The position numbers were made by a program, and so were the translations under genes. Shown here one piece after another: positions 45,014 through 53,262 of a DNA stretch of 64,000 nt. The stretch spans positions 2,418,001 through 2,482,000 of the forward strand of contig NZ_CP028426.1 of the NCBI RefSeq assembly GCF_003010915.2. Direction: 5' to 3'. The notes beneath the pieces are model-generated. The model was given only the letters and a program-made list of their open reading frames with translations, did no database searches and was not told where the DNA came from. Position 1 is the stretch's first letter; every line of letters starts with the position of its first letter. The DNA is from Gulosibacter molinativorax (GTDB lineage: Bacteria > Actinomycetota > Actinomycetes > Actinomycetales > Microbacteriaceae).

Positions 45014-45972
45014 TCGTTACTCCGCGAATCAATTGAGTCCAAGAGCGCTTCCGCAGCTGACGCATCCTGAATCCCCACCCCGACGCTGACAAAGACTGCG
45101 ATGTCTTTCTTGGCGCTCCTCGACGGGGACTTACCAATGACGACAGACCCCAGTTCAAGAAGATCAGACTCGTCAAGTCCGTCTTCGGCGAGAGCCGCCC
45201 GCACGGAGCCCGAATGCTCCACGGATGTCTCACGGTGGTCGACGACGACAATGTCCGCCCGACCGAGGAGTGAACTGGGCAATTCGAATCTATCTGGAGC
45301 AAAGGCCCCGACGCTCACTACGGTTGCACCGGGACGCACCCATGCTGTCTCGATGACCGGCTCAAAGCTCGTAGTGCAAGTCGCCACAACGTTTGCGGCG
45401 GCGGCGCTTTCAACGTTAACCACCCGGACCGGCACATCTACGAGGTCCTTGAGCTCACTCGCGAGATCCTTGGCCCGCTGCAGCGTCCTGCTCGTAATCC
45501 GGATCTCTTCGAAATCACGCACCCGGGAAATCGCCACCGCATGTGCTTTCGCCTGCACGCCAGCGCCGATGATTCCGAGGGATTTCACATCCGCATTCGC
45601 CAGTTCCTGAACCGCGAGGGCAGACGCAGCCGCCGTGCGGATCGTGGTGAGCTCTGTTGCCTCGAGAGTCGCCCGTGGGAGTCCAGTTTCGGCATATAGA
45701 ACGTGCACCGACGCGGAAATGGTGGGCATACCGTTCTTCGCGTTGTCGGGGTTCACGCTTCCAAATTTGGTAACCGCCCCTGCACTCTGATTGGTCCGTG
45801 CTGCATACGAGAACGCTACCGAGTCATTGGCGCCCTCAACAAGCACCCGCGGGGCGAGGATTGCGGCCCCCTCCCCGAGTGCTTGAAAGGCCGCACGCTG
45901 GGATGCCAGGGCAACTTCCGGAGTAAAGAGTTGGGATACTTCTTCGTCGCTGATATAGAGCGGTCGAGTCAT
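45010..45972 (-). CDS. Ornithine cyclodeaminase/mu-crystallin family protein (ketimine reductase candidate)
   Basis: A 320 aa OCD/mu-crystallin family protein. It has LYISDEEVSQLFT, the substrate region GAVTKFGSVNPDN, ATELTTIRTAAASALA, and the Rossmann motif LGIIGAGVQAKAHA. Members either cyclise ornithine or reduce cyclic ketimines such as piperideine-2-carboxylate to L-pipecolate with NAD(P)H. With the nearby pipecolate-type oxidase and aminoadipate-semialdehyde dehydrogenase, ketimine reduction is the more fitting role (inference). The strand is opposite to the LysR gene, with a 4-nt overlap of the ends. Confidence 0.85.
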   Translation of the reverse strand: MTRPLYISDEEVSQLFTPEVALASQRAAFQALGEGAAILAPRVLVEGANDSVAFSYAARTNQSAGAVTKFGSVNPDNAKNGMPTISASVHVLYAETGLPRATLEATELTTIRTAAASALAVQELANADVKSLGIIGAGVQAKAHAVAISRVRDFEEIRITSRTLQRAKDLASELKDLVDVPVRVVNVESAAAANVVATCTTSFEPVIETAWVRPGATVVSVGAFAPDRFELPSSLLGRADIVVVDHRETSVEHSGSVRAALAEDGLDESDLLELGSVVIGKSPSRSAKKDIAVFVSVGVGIQDASAAEALLDSIDSRSND

Positions 45973-46224
45973 GATTCTTGAATCCTTTCGATTCGGACGA
46001 CGACAAGTCAGCCGCCGACTGTCGCAACGCTGCGAAGTTCGGTCTCCAGATCATCCCGCAACTATTAAGCAATCTGCACCTGCAATGACCGGCTGACAAT
46101 TTGCGCGAGCATAAGAAATGCTTGCGCTGCGACCACAAGGTGAAGTCCTACCGAACTCCAATCCCGTTCGTTATGACCCAAGGTTGTTATCACGTGATCT
46201 TGATCTCAACGAAGAGGAGCAGGA

Positions 46225-47370
46225 ATGCAAACGGATCTACTGCAGCTTGCCGACGAATGGGGGCCAGAAAAGGTTCTGGTCGTTAGCGACACCCGCACTG
46301 GAATGCGGGGTGTCCTCGTCATCGACAACACGGCTCGCGGTATAGGCAAGGGCGGCACTCGAATGAGCCCGACGGTTACAGTTGCCGAGATCGCTCGACT
46401 TGCGCGCACCATGACTTGGAAGTGGGCAGCGGTTGACCTCTTTCATGGCGGTGCCAAGGCGGGAATTCTCGGCGACCCCAATTCACCACACAAGGAGGCC
46501 ATCCTCCGGGCCTTCGCGCGCGCCCTTCGAAATGAAGTGCCGGAAGAGTATCTCTTCGGTCTCGACATGGGTTTGAACGAACGTGACGCTGCCGTGCTCG
46601 CCGATGAGCTTGGTTCCCTCGGCGCATCGACGGGTCTCCCCCGTGCTTTGGGTGGGCTTCCTTACGATCAACTTGGTGTCACGGGATTCGGCGTAGCGGA
46701 AGCAGCAGACGCAGCAGCTGAACACATTGGCCTCAAAATCGCAGGCAAACGAGTGGCGATCCAAGGTTTTGGAGCCGTTGGCACGGCGGCCGCAACTCGA
46801 TTCCTCGAGCTTGGTGCATCCGTCGTCGCCGTGGCGACCGCCGGTGGCACCGTGTCTGACCCAAACGGCCTTGATATTTCACGGCTGCAGAGTCTGCGCG
46901 AGCACTTTGGTGACGACTGCGTTCGTGAGTACCCTGCCGGAGACCTCTCAACAGATGTCCTCAGCGTCGACGCCGATATTCTCGTGCCCGCCGCGCGAGA
47001 AGATACGATCTCGGACAAGGTAGCGACCGAGACGAGCGTCAGCCTCATCGTCGAGGGGGCGAATCTTCCCACTTCCCCGTCTTCGAGGTCGATCCTCAAA
47101 CAGCGTGGCATCACAGTTGTGCCAGACTTCATTGCCAACGCAGGTGGCATCGTCGCCGCCGCCCACTCCACCGATTCACGGAACTCACCGTTTGTCGTGA
47201 ACGAAGAGAATGTCTTCACGATGATCTCCGAAAAACTCCGTGCCAACACGACCCAGGTGCTTCAAGCGAGCCAAGAAGAGGAGACCACGAGTCACGAAGC
47301 CGCGTTCGCATTGGCCGCAGATCGCGTTCGTGAAGCCATGGCGCTGCGTCGCCGGCTGCCCTTCGATTAG
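46225..47370 (+). CDS. Glu/Leu/Phe/Val dehydrogenase family amino acid dehydrogenase
   Basis: A 381 aa dehydrogenase. The substrate-binding region is KGGTRMSPTVTVAEIARLARTMTWK, the catalytic lysine loop is FHGGAKAGILGDP, and the Rossmann motif is VAIQGFGAVGTAAATRFLELG; VPDFIANAGGIVAA is also present. It reversibly deaminates an amino acid to a 2-oxo acid with NAD(P). The ribosome site AGGAG precedes the ATG. It is close before a TPP enzyme on the same strand, 79 bp apart. With the neighbours, 2-aminoadipate or a branched amino acid could be the substrate; this is not determined. Confidence 0.88.
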   Translation: MQTDLLQLADEWGPEKVLVVSDTRTGMRGVLVIDNTARGIGKGGTRMSPTVTVAEIARLARTMTWKWAAVDLFHGGAKAGILGDPNSPHKEAILRAFARALRNEVPEEYLFGLDMGLNERDAAVLADELGSLGASTGLPRALGGLPYDQLGVTGFGVAEAADAAAEHIGLKIAGKRVAIQGFGAVGTAAATRFLELGASVVAVATAGGTVSDPNGLDISRLQSLREHFGDDCVREYPAGDLSTDVLSVDADILVPAAREDTISDKVATETSVSLIVEGANLPTSPSSRSILKQRGITVVPDFIANAGGIVAAAHSTDSRNSPFVVNEENVFTMISEKLRANTTQVLQASQEEETTSHEAAFALAADRVREAMALRRRLPFD

Positions 47371-47449
47371 CCCGGCACCGCATCCACACCGAGCCAGCCG
47401 ACTTCCGCGTGAACCCTGCCGATAAGTCACACTGCGAAACGAGATACGA

Positions 47450-49075
47450 ATGACTCCTCCACCAAAGCGATCCGGTGGCCAACTCGTGGTCGGTGCTTTA
47501 CAGGCCCAAGGGATCCGCCGCATTAGTTGCGTACCCGGAGAGAGTTTCCTTCCCATTCTCGACGCGCTCATTGACAGTGAAATTGCGCTTGATGTCGCCA
47601 GACACGAAGCCGGTGCGGGGAACATGGCGGTCGCCAACGCAAGGTTGTCGGGTCACGCCGGTGTCGTCATGGTCAGCCGTGGTCCGGGCGCGATGCATGC
47701 CGCGATCGCGGTTCACACCGCCGAGCAGGATGCGATTCCGCTCGTCGTGCTGATTGGTCAGGTCGCGCTCCGCGATCGCGGCCGGGGCGGATTCCAGGAA
47801 ATGAACTACGCCCAGGTATTTGGTTCAGTGGCGAAGTGGGTGGCTTCGCTCGACATCGTGGAACGGATTCCGGAAACGATCGCGCGGGCTATTCGCGTCG
47901 CGGAAAGTGGACGGCCCGGGCCGGTTGTAATCGAGATGCCGGAGGACGTACTCGACGCCGCGGCGTCAGCCCCGGATGTGACCCGCAGAATCCCTATGCG
48001 TGCCGCCCCCGCAGCAGAGGATATAGACGCGTTTCACGAAATCCTCGCGACCGCCGAGCAACCTGTGCTGATCCTTGGCCGGGGTATTTGGTCGCAAGCG
48101 ACCGCGGATGCGGCCGCCCAGTTTGCGCAGAAGAACCAAATACCGGTTGTCGCCGGTTTCCGCTGTCAGGATTTCATCGACAACGACTCACCCTTCTACG
48201 TCGGCCATGTGGGACTCAGCACTGACATTCGGCTCATAGGCAGGCTCGAGGAAGCCGACGTTGTCGTTTCGGTGGGTGGTCATTTCGGCGATGCCGAAAC
48301 CAAGGGGTATGAGATTCTTCGACCTCGCGGCGATCGCACTGTGGTTCATGTGTCGGTCGAAGAGCTGGATGTCGATCGCTACCTCCCGGCAAACCTGGTC
48401 ATCCAGGCGACGCCTTTGGAGTTCTTCCAAATTATGAACGCGGGCGACTCAACTGCTCCTGAGCGACACTCGTGGGTTGAATTACTTAGGAATGAAGAGC
48501 TCGAGCGCTCGAGCGCACCAGCGGATACTGACCGGCTCACACAGATCATGACGTGGCTACGAGACAGCATTTCGCCGGACACGATCATCGCCAACGGCGC
48601 GGGCAATTACGCCATTTGGGTCCACCAGTACCTTAGGTATCGTCGGTTTGGCACTCAGCTTGCTCCCGCCAGCGGCGCAATGGGGTTCGGGCTACCGGCC
48701 GGGATCGCCGCTGGATTGGAGAGGCCGGAGCAACCGGTGATCGCATTCGCTGGTGACGGCTGCCTCACGATGTCACTATCCGAGCTGGCGACGCTTGCCG
48801 AGACTCGCGTAAATGTCACCGTCGTAGTCATCAACAACGGGATCTACGGAACGATTCACATGCATCAAAGGGCGCGGTTTCCCGGACGCGCAATCGGCAC
48901 CTCCATAGAAGGTCCCGATTTTGTGGCGCTCGCGAATTCCTTCGGCATCCATGCCAATCGCGTCACGTCCCTCGAAGCGTTCCAGGATGCATTCTCAGCG
49001 GCGCGGGAGATGTCAGGGCCAGCGCTGATCGAGGTGGTTACCGATCCCACGGAGCTGAAACCCCGCGGCAAATAA
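47450..49075 (+). CDS. Thiamine diphosphate-dependent enzyme (acetolactate synthase-like)
   Basis: A 541 aa TPP enzyme with the three usual domains. The cofactor-activating Glu is in DVARHEAGAGNMA, and the C-terminal cofactor motif is FAGDGCLTMSLSELATLAETRVNVTVVVINN (GDG...NN). It begins close to GGQLVVGALQAQGIRRISCVPGES, typical of acetolactate synthase-like and 2-oxo acid decarboxylase proteins. It is not in an ilv operon and has no small subunit beside it. Pairing with an amino acid dehydrogenase suggests decarboxylation or carboligation of a 2-oxo acid (inference). It ends just before a convergent flavoprotein gene. Confidence 0.88.
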   Translation: MTPPPKRSGGQLVVGALQAQGIRRISCVPGESFLPILDALIDSEIALDVARHEAGAGNMAVANARLSGHAGVVMVSRGPGAMHAAIAVHTAEQDAIPLVVLIGQVALRDRGRGGFQEMNYAQVFGSVAKWVASLDIVERIPETIARAIRVAESGRPGPVVIEMPEDVLDAAASAPDVTRRIPMRAAPAAEDIDAFHEILATAEQPVLILGRGIWSQATADAAAQFAQKNQIPVVAGFRCQDFIDNDSPFYVGHVGLSTDIRLIGRLEEADVVVSVGGHFGDAETKGYEILRPRGDRTVVHVSVEELDVDRYLPANLVIQATPLEFFQIMNAGDSTAPERHSWVELLRNEELERSSAPADTDRLTQIMTWLRDSISPDTIIANGAGNYAIWVHQYLRYRRFGTQLAPASGAMGFGLPAGIAAGLERPEQPVIAFAGDGCLTMSLSELATLAETRVNVTVVVINNGIYGTIHMHQRARFPGRAIGTSIEGPDFVALANSFGIHANRVTSLEAFQDAFSAAREMSGPALIEVVTDPTELKPRGK

Positions 49076-49081
49076 CCCTTG

Positions 49082-50455
49082 CTAGTGCCCCCGCCCAGCC
49101 ACGGCATCCGCAACCTTCGCCAACCCCGATGTCGTCGGCAGCCCGCGATACTCGGCCCGATCTGCCGCGCCATACGCACCGTAGATCACGCGCGTCGCGA
49201 ACCACCGCAGGGGCTCCGGCTCCCACTTGCGTACGCGATGTCCGACCCACGGCAGCGAGGCGAGCTCAGTCTCCTCGCCCAGAATGAGATCGCGCAGCGT
49301 CCGCCCTGCGAGATTCGTCGTCGACACCCCGGTGCCGACGTAGCCGCCCGCGTGCGCAAGCCCGGTCGCAGCGTCGTAACCCACGCTCGCGGCCCAGTCG
49401 CGTGGCACCCCGAGTGTTCCGGACCATAGATGATCGATATCGATCCCGTGTAAAACCGGAAAGAACCGCACCAACAGATCCTGCAGCGCGCCAGCAGTAA
49501 CAGGCTGCGTGAATCCGTCAATGTCCGTCCGCGAATTCCAGCGGTAGGGGACGCCCCGACCACCAAACGCGATGCGATCATCCGCCGTGCGCTGCGCATA
49601 CATATAGACGTGTGCCATGTCGGCCAGCGTGTCGCGACCCTCCCAGCCGATCACGTCCCACTGCGCATCCGAAAGCGGCTCGGTCACGATCATCGACGAA
49701 TTCATCGGCAGCCACTCGCGATGCAGGCCTTTCAGCCCCGAAGTGAAGCCCTCGGTCGCGCGCACCACGGTGCCGGCGCGAACGGTACCGCGATCGGTGA
49801 TCGCCTCGTGCGGCCGAATCTCCGTCGCTCGCGTGTTCTCATAGATCTCGACGCCGAGTTCGTCGACCACGCGCGCGAGCCCCGCAGCCAGCTTCGCCGG
49901 GTGGATGCGCGCACAGTGTGGGTGCCACATCCCACCTAAAACGCCAGCCACGTTGACACGCGACTTTGCCTCATCTGCCGAGAGGCGCATCCAGTCGGTG
50001 CCGCGCCACTTCGCCTCAGCTGCGAACCACTCGTCGAGCCGTGCCAGCTGTGCTGGAGTGTAGGCGACCTCGAGTTCGCCACCCTTTACGATGTCCGCGT
50101 CGATTCCCTCTCGCTTAGCGAAGGCGATGACTTCATCCACGGTCGCGTTCATCGCGAGCTGGAACCGCTCCCCCGCCTCGTGACCGTGCGAGCGCTCATA
50201 CTGCGACAGCCCACCTGTGACGGTGTTCGTGAGCCAGCCGCCGTTTCGGCCGGATGCGCCGAAGCCACAGAATCGCGCCTCGAGAATGGCGACTCGTAGG
50301 TCGGGCCGCGCCTGCTTGAGGTAGTAGGCGGTCCACATCCCGGTATACCCACCGCCGACGATCGCGACGTCGACGTCGATGCTTTCCGCGAGCGCGGGTC
50401 GCGGCGTTGGCAGGCCAATCTGCGTCCACCAGTGGGAGACGTTGCCGTTGATCAT
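49082..50455 (-). CDS. FAD-dependent oxidoreductase (PuuB/OrdL-like amine oxidase)
   Basis: A 457 aa DAO-family flavoprotein. It has VDVAIVGGGYTGMWTAYYLKQ, the FGASGRNGGWLTNTVTGG loop, IHPAKLAAGLARVV and a C-terminal YVGTGVSTTNLAGRTLRDLI. It resembles gamma-glutamylputrescine and related amine oxidases. The ATG at 50455 (MINGNVSHWW) was chosen; the open frame above it runs through a repeat and reads as low-complexity basic sequence. It is convergent with the TPP enzyme (6 bp between stops) and divergent from an aminotransferase at 50810, suggesting a paired amine route. Confidence 0.88.
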   Translation of the reverse strand: MINGNVSHWWTQIGLPTPRPALAESIDVDVAIVGGGYTGMWTAYYLKQARPDLRVAILEARFCGFGASGRNGGWLTNTVTGGLSQYERSHGHEAGERFQLAMNATVDEVIAFAKREGIDADIVKGGELEVAYTPAQLARLDEWFAAEAKWRGTDWMRLSADEAKSRVNVAGVLGGMWHPHCARIHPAKLAAGLARVVDELGVEIYENTRATEIRPHEAITDRGTVRAGTVVRATEGFTSGLKGLHREWLPMNSSMIVTEPLSDAQWDVIGWEGRDTLADMAHVYMYAQRTADDRIAFGGRGVPYRWNSRTDIDGFTQPVTAGALQDLLVRFFPVLHGIDIDHLWSGTLGVPRDWAASVGYDAATGLAHAGGYVGTGVSTTNLAGRTLRDLILGEETELASLPWVGHRVRKWEPEPLRWFATRVIYGAYGAADRAEYRGLPTTSGLAKVADAVAGRGH

Positions 50456-50507
50456 GCGCAATCCGATCGCTCGCGGGGATGTGCAACCAAGTTTGGCAGA
50501 ACGGCCC

Positions 50508-50641
50508 GGTGAGTAGCCCGCACAGCTCCCACTCAAGACCGATGAGTAGCCCGCGCAGCGGGCGAATCGAACCGCCGCGCGGGCCTCGATACGCTGCGCT
50601 ACTCGGCCAGCGGGAGGCGACGCTGCGCTACTCGGCCGGCC
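50508..50641. repeat. Cluster of dispersed palindromic motifs
   Basis: Several copies of GAGTAGCCCGCGCAGCGGGC-type and CTGCGCTACTCGGCC-type sequence lie here in both orientations, between two divergent genes. It is the densest copy of the family also seen at 22008, 24111 and 52204. Confidence 0.7.
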
Positions 50642-50809
50642 AGTTGGCGCGCACCACAACCTTGTCCCCAGCATCCGCCCGGTAGAATGCTGATTGTTGC
50701 GGCACTGCAGTCGCAGCATTCACGTGTCGCCGACGCCAGGCCGGTCGCTGCGACATCAGCATCACAACACCCCTATAGGTGCCAGGCCGACCGGGAAAGC
50801 AGCACAGTC

Positions 50810-52192
50810 ATGGGCTCCCCAATCAATCACGCACGCATCGAAGAACTCATCGCCGTCGAGGCCGAGAAGCTCAACGCGAAGACGCAGGAATCGAAGCGCT
50901 ACTACGAGAAGGCATCCGGCCCGCTCTCGGGCGGCGTCGCATCCTCGTACCAGGTGCACGAACCCTGGCCGATCTACGTCGAGCGCGGCGACGGCCCCCG
51001 CATTTGGGACGTCGACGGCAACGAATACTACGACTTCCACAACGGCTTCGGCTCGATGGTGCAGGGCCACGCACATCCCGCGATCGGCAAGGCCGTCGCC
51101 GACCGCTACCCCCTCGGCACGCACTTCGCTGCGCCGACTGAGGATGCGATCGTCGTCGCCGACGAGCTCGCCCGCCGCTTCCGCCTGCCGAAGTGGCGCT
51201 ACACCAACTCGGGTTCCGAGTCGACGATGGATGCGATCCGCATCGCCCGCGCCTACACCGGTCGCGACACCGTCATGAAGATCTTCGGCTCCTACCACGG
51301 CCACCACGACACCGTCATGGTCGACATCGGCGCCGTTGAAGCATCCGAGCGAGGACCGCGCGACAACTACGCATCCATCTCGTACGGCGGCGGCATCCCG
51401 CAGGCCGTCGTCGACATGACCGTCGCAGTGCCATTCAACGATGCCGACGCGATGGAGAAGCGCATCGAGGCCCTCGACGCCGAGGGCCGCAAGCCCGCGT
51501 GCGTCATCATGGAGGCCGCGATGATGAACCTCGGCGTTGTGCTGCCCGAACCTGGGTACTTGCAGCGGGTGCGCGAGATCACCGAAAAGCACGGCATCGT
51601 GCTGATCTTCGACGAGGTCAAGACCGGCATCTGCATCGCGCCCGGCGGCGCGACCGAGAAGTACGACGTCGTGCCCGACATGGTCACGCTCGCGAAGGCG
51701 CTCGGCGGCGGCCTGCCCGCTGGCGCGATCGGCATGTCGGATGCGCTGTCTAGCATCGTCGAGGACGGCACGGTCTACCAGGTGGGCACCTACAACGGGA
51801 ACCCGCTCACGCTCGCGGCTGCCCGCGCATCACTGCTCGAGGTGATGACCGACGACGCCTACGCCCACCTCGCGTCGCTCAACGACCGCATCCTCGCCGG
51901 CTGCGACGACGTGATCAAGCGCTACGACCTCACCGCATACACCGTGGGCATCGGTTCGAAGGGCTGCGTCGTGTTCTCGGACACGAAGATCGTCGACTAC
52001 GAGACGTACTGGGCGAACCAGGCGAACGCGGGTCCCCTGGCGGATCTCGCGTGGCTGTTCAACATGAACCGCGGCATCTTCATGACCCCGGGTCGCGAAG
52101 AGGAGTGGACGCTGTCAGTCACCCACGACGACGCAGCGATCGACGCGTTCGTGTCGGCGTTCGACGAGCTCGCGGCGGCGCTTCGGGCGTAG
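50810..52192 (+). CDS. Class III aminotransferase (GSA-aminotransferase-like)
   Basis: A 460 aa PLP enzyme. It has GPRIWDVDGNEYYDFHNGFGSMVQGHAHP, YTNSGSESTMDAIRIAR, FGSYHGHHDT, LIFDEVKTGI with the ring Asp, and the Schiff-base lysine in VTLAKALGGGLPAGAIG. It is closer to the glutamate-1-semialdehyde aminotransferase branch than the GABA branch. It is not near haem genes, so an amine or beta-amino acid substrate is likely. The ATG at 50810 was preferred over an upstream one at 50687. It is divergent from the PuuB-like oxidase. Confidence 0.88.
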   Translation: MGSPINHARIEELIAVEAEKLNAKTQESKRYYEKASGPLSGGVASSYQVHEPWPIYVERGDGPRIWDVDGNEYYDFHNGFGSMVQGHAHPAIGKAVADRYPLGTHFAAPTEDAIVVADELARRFRLPKWRYTNSGSESTMDAIRIARAYTGRDTVMKIFGSYHGHHDTVMVDIGAVEASERGPRDNYASISYGGGIPQAVVDMTVAVPFNDADAMEKRIEALDAEGRKPACVIMEAAMMNLGVVLPEPGYLQRVREITEKHGIVLIFDEVKTGICIAPGGATEKYDVVPDMVTLAKALGGGLPAGAIGMSDALSSIVEDGTVYQVGTYNGNPLTLAAARASLLEVMTDDAYAHLASLNDRILAGCDDVIKRYDLTAYTVGIGSKGCVVFSDTKIVDYETYWANQANAGPLADLAWLFNMNRGIFMTPGREEEWTLSVTHDDAAIDAFVSAFDELAAALRA

Positions 52193-52203
52193 GGTTCGGG
52201 CTC

Positions 52204-52298
52204 CCGAGTAGCTCTGCAGCTCCCCGAGTAGCGCCGAAGGCGCGTATCGAGGGGTGAGTGGGCGCAGCCGCATTTCGATACGGCTGCGCCTACTCAAT
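52204..52298. repeat. Dispersed intergenic palindrome (GAGTAG/TATCGAG family)
   Basis: CCGAGTAGCGCCGAAGGCGC then TATCGAGG on one side, and CGATACGGCTGCGCCTACTC on the other, form a long imperfect hairpin between the aminotransferase and hepT, whose genes converge. Confidence 0.7.
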
Positions 52299-52653
52299 GG
52301 GCCCGCTCCCCTGAGGAGTCCGACCCCATTCCGGCGATATGTTCTCGGATGACCGGAAGGTCGACGACCAGAGTGTCCCACACCGCCTCATAGTCGGTGC
52401 CTTCATAGTGGTGGGCGAGGCGGTCGCGCATTCGTTTGATCAGTGACCACGGCACTTCCGGATGCTTCTCGAGCGTGTCGCGACTCAGTCGAGCAACGTT
52501 CTCGCCTATTTTGACAATGAGCGATTCAGCGGCCAATCCTGGCACGTTGTCAGGGTCGCTCGCATACCAACTGTGACCGCGGGTTACGAGCCGCGAAGAT
52601 ACATCGCAGAGGCGCACAATCTCCTGAAGCGCGGCGGCATCTCTTGACTTCAT
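52294..52653 (-). CDS. hepT: HepT-like toxin (DUF86)
   Basis: A 119 aa all-helical protein with the HepT active-site motif R-x4-H-x-Y in RMRDRLAHHYEG and the ESLIVKIGENVARLS helix. HepT is the HEPN RNase toxin of the HepT/MntA pair; the tyrosine of the motif is the target of AMP addition by MntA. It starts inside the end of the mntA-like gene (4-nt overlap), so the two are coupled with the antitoxin first. The motif is intact. Confidence 0.88.
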   Translation of the reverse strand: MKSRDAAALQEIVRLCDVSSRLVTRGHSWYASDPDNVPGLAAESLIVKIGENVARLSRDTLEKHPEVPWSLIKRMRDRLAHHYEGTDYEAVWDTLVVDLPVIREHIAGMGSDSSGERAH

Positions 52654-53093
52654 ACGGCAACGGCCGTCGCCAAAATCTCATGCCCAGGGCCGAGAGCACC
52701 ATCCGTGACGACGTCTACCTCGACGCCAAGCAGTTCGCTCGCTTCCTCTGCGAATGCGACCAGTGTCAACAGCCCAATTCCCGGCGCGCGGGTAACGAGG
52801 ATGTCCAAGTCACTTCCCGGCCGATCGCTACCCCGCATCGCCGAACCAAAGACTCGAACATTGCTAAAGCCATGTCGTGCAGCCAAGTCGACCAGCTCGT
52901 CACGATGCGCGGCGAGCGCGTTGTGCGGCAACGGTCGAGCGGCTTCACGGAGCCGGCTGAGCATCGTGGTAGAAGCTCGTCGTTTACCCGATTCATACGC
53001 CGCGATATTGGGCTGCGCAACACCCGAGCGCGCAGCCAACTGCGACTGGCTCAGACCGGCCGCCTCACGCAACTCGCGAACTTCATTCGACAC
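52650..53093 (-). CDS. mntA: MntA-like antitoxin: XRE helix-turn-helix fused to nucleotidyltransferase
   Basis: A 147 aa protein. The N-terminal XRE-type HTH is ELREAAGLSQSQLAARSGVAQPNIAAYESGKR. The minimal nucleotidyltransferase domain has the GSAMRGSDRPGSDLDILV catalytic motif (G-S, D-x-D). MntA antitoxins add AMP to the HepT tyrosine; the fused HTH suggests self-repression. I place the start at GTG 53093: no spaced ribosome site lies upstream, but a TATGAT -10 box lies 6 nt before it, suggesting a leaderless message. Longer readings from 53156 or 53180 would run through two palindromes. Confidence 0.85.
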   Translation of the reverse strand: MSNEVRELREAAGLSQSQLAARSGVAQPNIAAYESGKRRASTTMLSRLREAARPLPHNALAAHRDELVDLAARHGFSNVRVFGSAMRGSDRPGSDLDILVTRAPGIGLLTLVAFAEEASELLGVEVDVVTDGALGPGHEILATAVAV

Positions 53094-53100
53094 ACCCCCA

Positions 53101-53118
53101 TCATATCGCCCGATATGA
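53101..53118. promoter_or_regulatory. Palindromic operator over the mntA-hepT -10 box
   Basis: TCATATCG-CC-CGATATGA, a perfect 8-bp inverted repeat, covers the minus-strand TATGAT at 53100-53105, just upstream of the proposed GTG start. This is the expected place for self-repression by the HTH of the antitoxin. Confidence 0.6.
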
Positions 53119-53142
53119 GGACGGCGCGTCCCGATGAATGCA

Positions 53143-53188
53143 AATAATGAGTGCATACCTGCCCACGAGCAGGTATGCACTCATTATT
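53143..53188. repeat. Perfect 20-bp inverted repeat with 6-nt spacer
   Basis: Arms at 53143-53162 and 53169-53188 are exactly complementary. It lies 50 nt upstream of mntA and 75 nt past the stop of the Lrp gene. It could end Lrp transcription (minus strand, tail TCATTATTTG) or bind a regulator. Confidence 0.65.
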
Positions 53189-53262
53189 CGCAACCGAACA
53201 ACCGAGTCGTCCGAAGGAAAGATTTCTACTGCCTCACCCAGCCGAGACGAACGTCGACAAAG

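Noticed and set aside
50456..50719. N-terminal extension of the PuuB-like flavoprotein
   Set aside because: The extra 88 codons run through the palindromic repeat region and are unlike the family; the ATG at 50455 gives a normal start.
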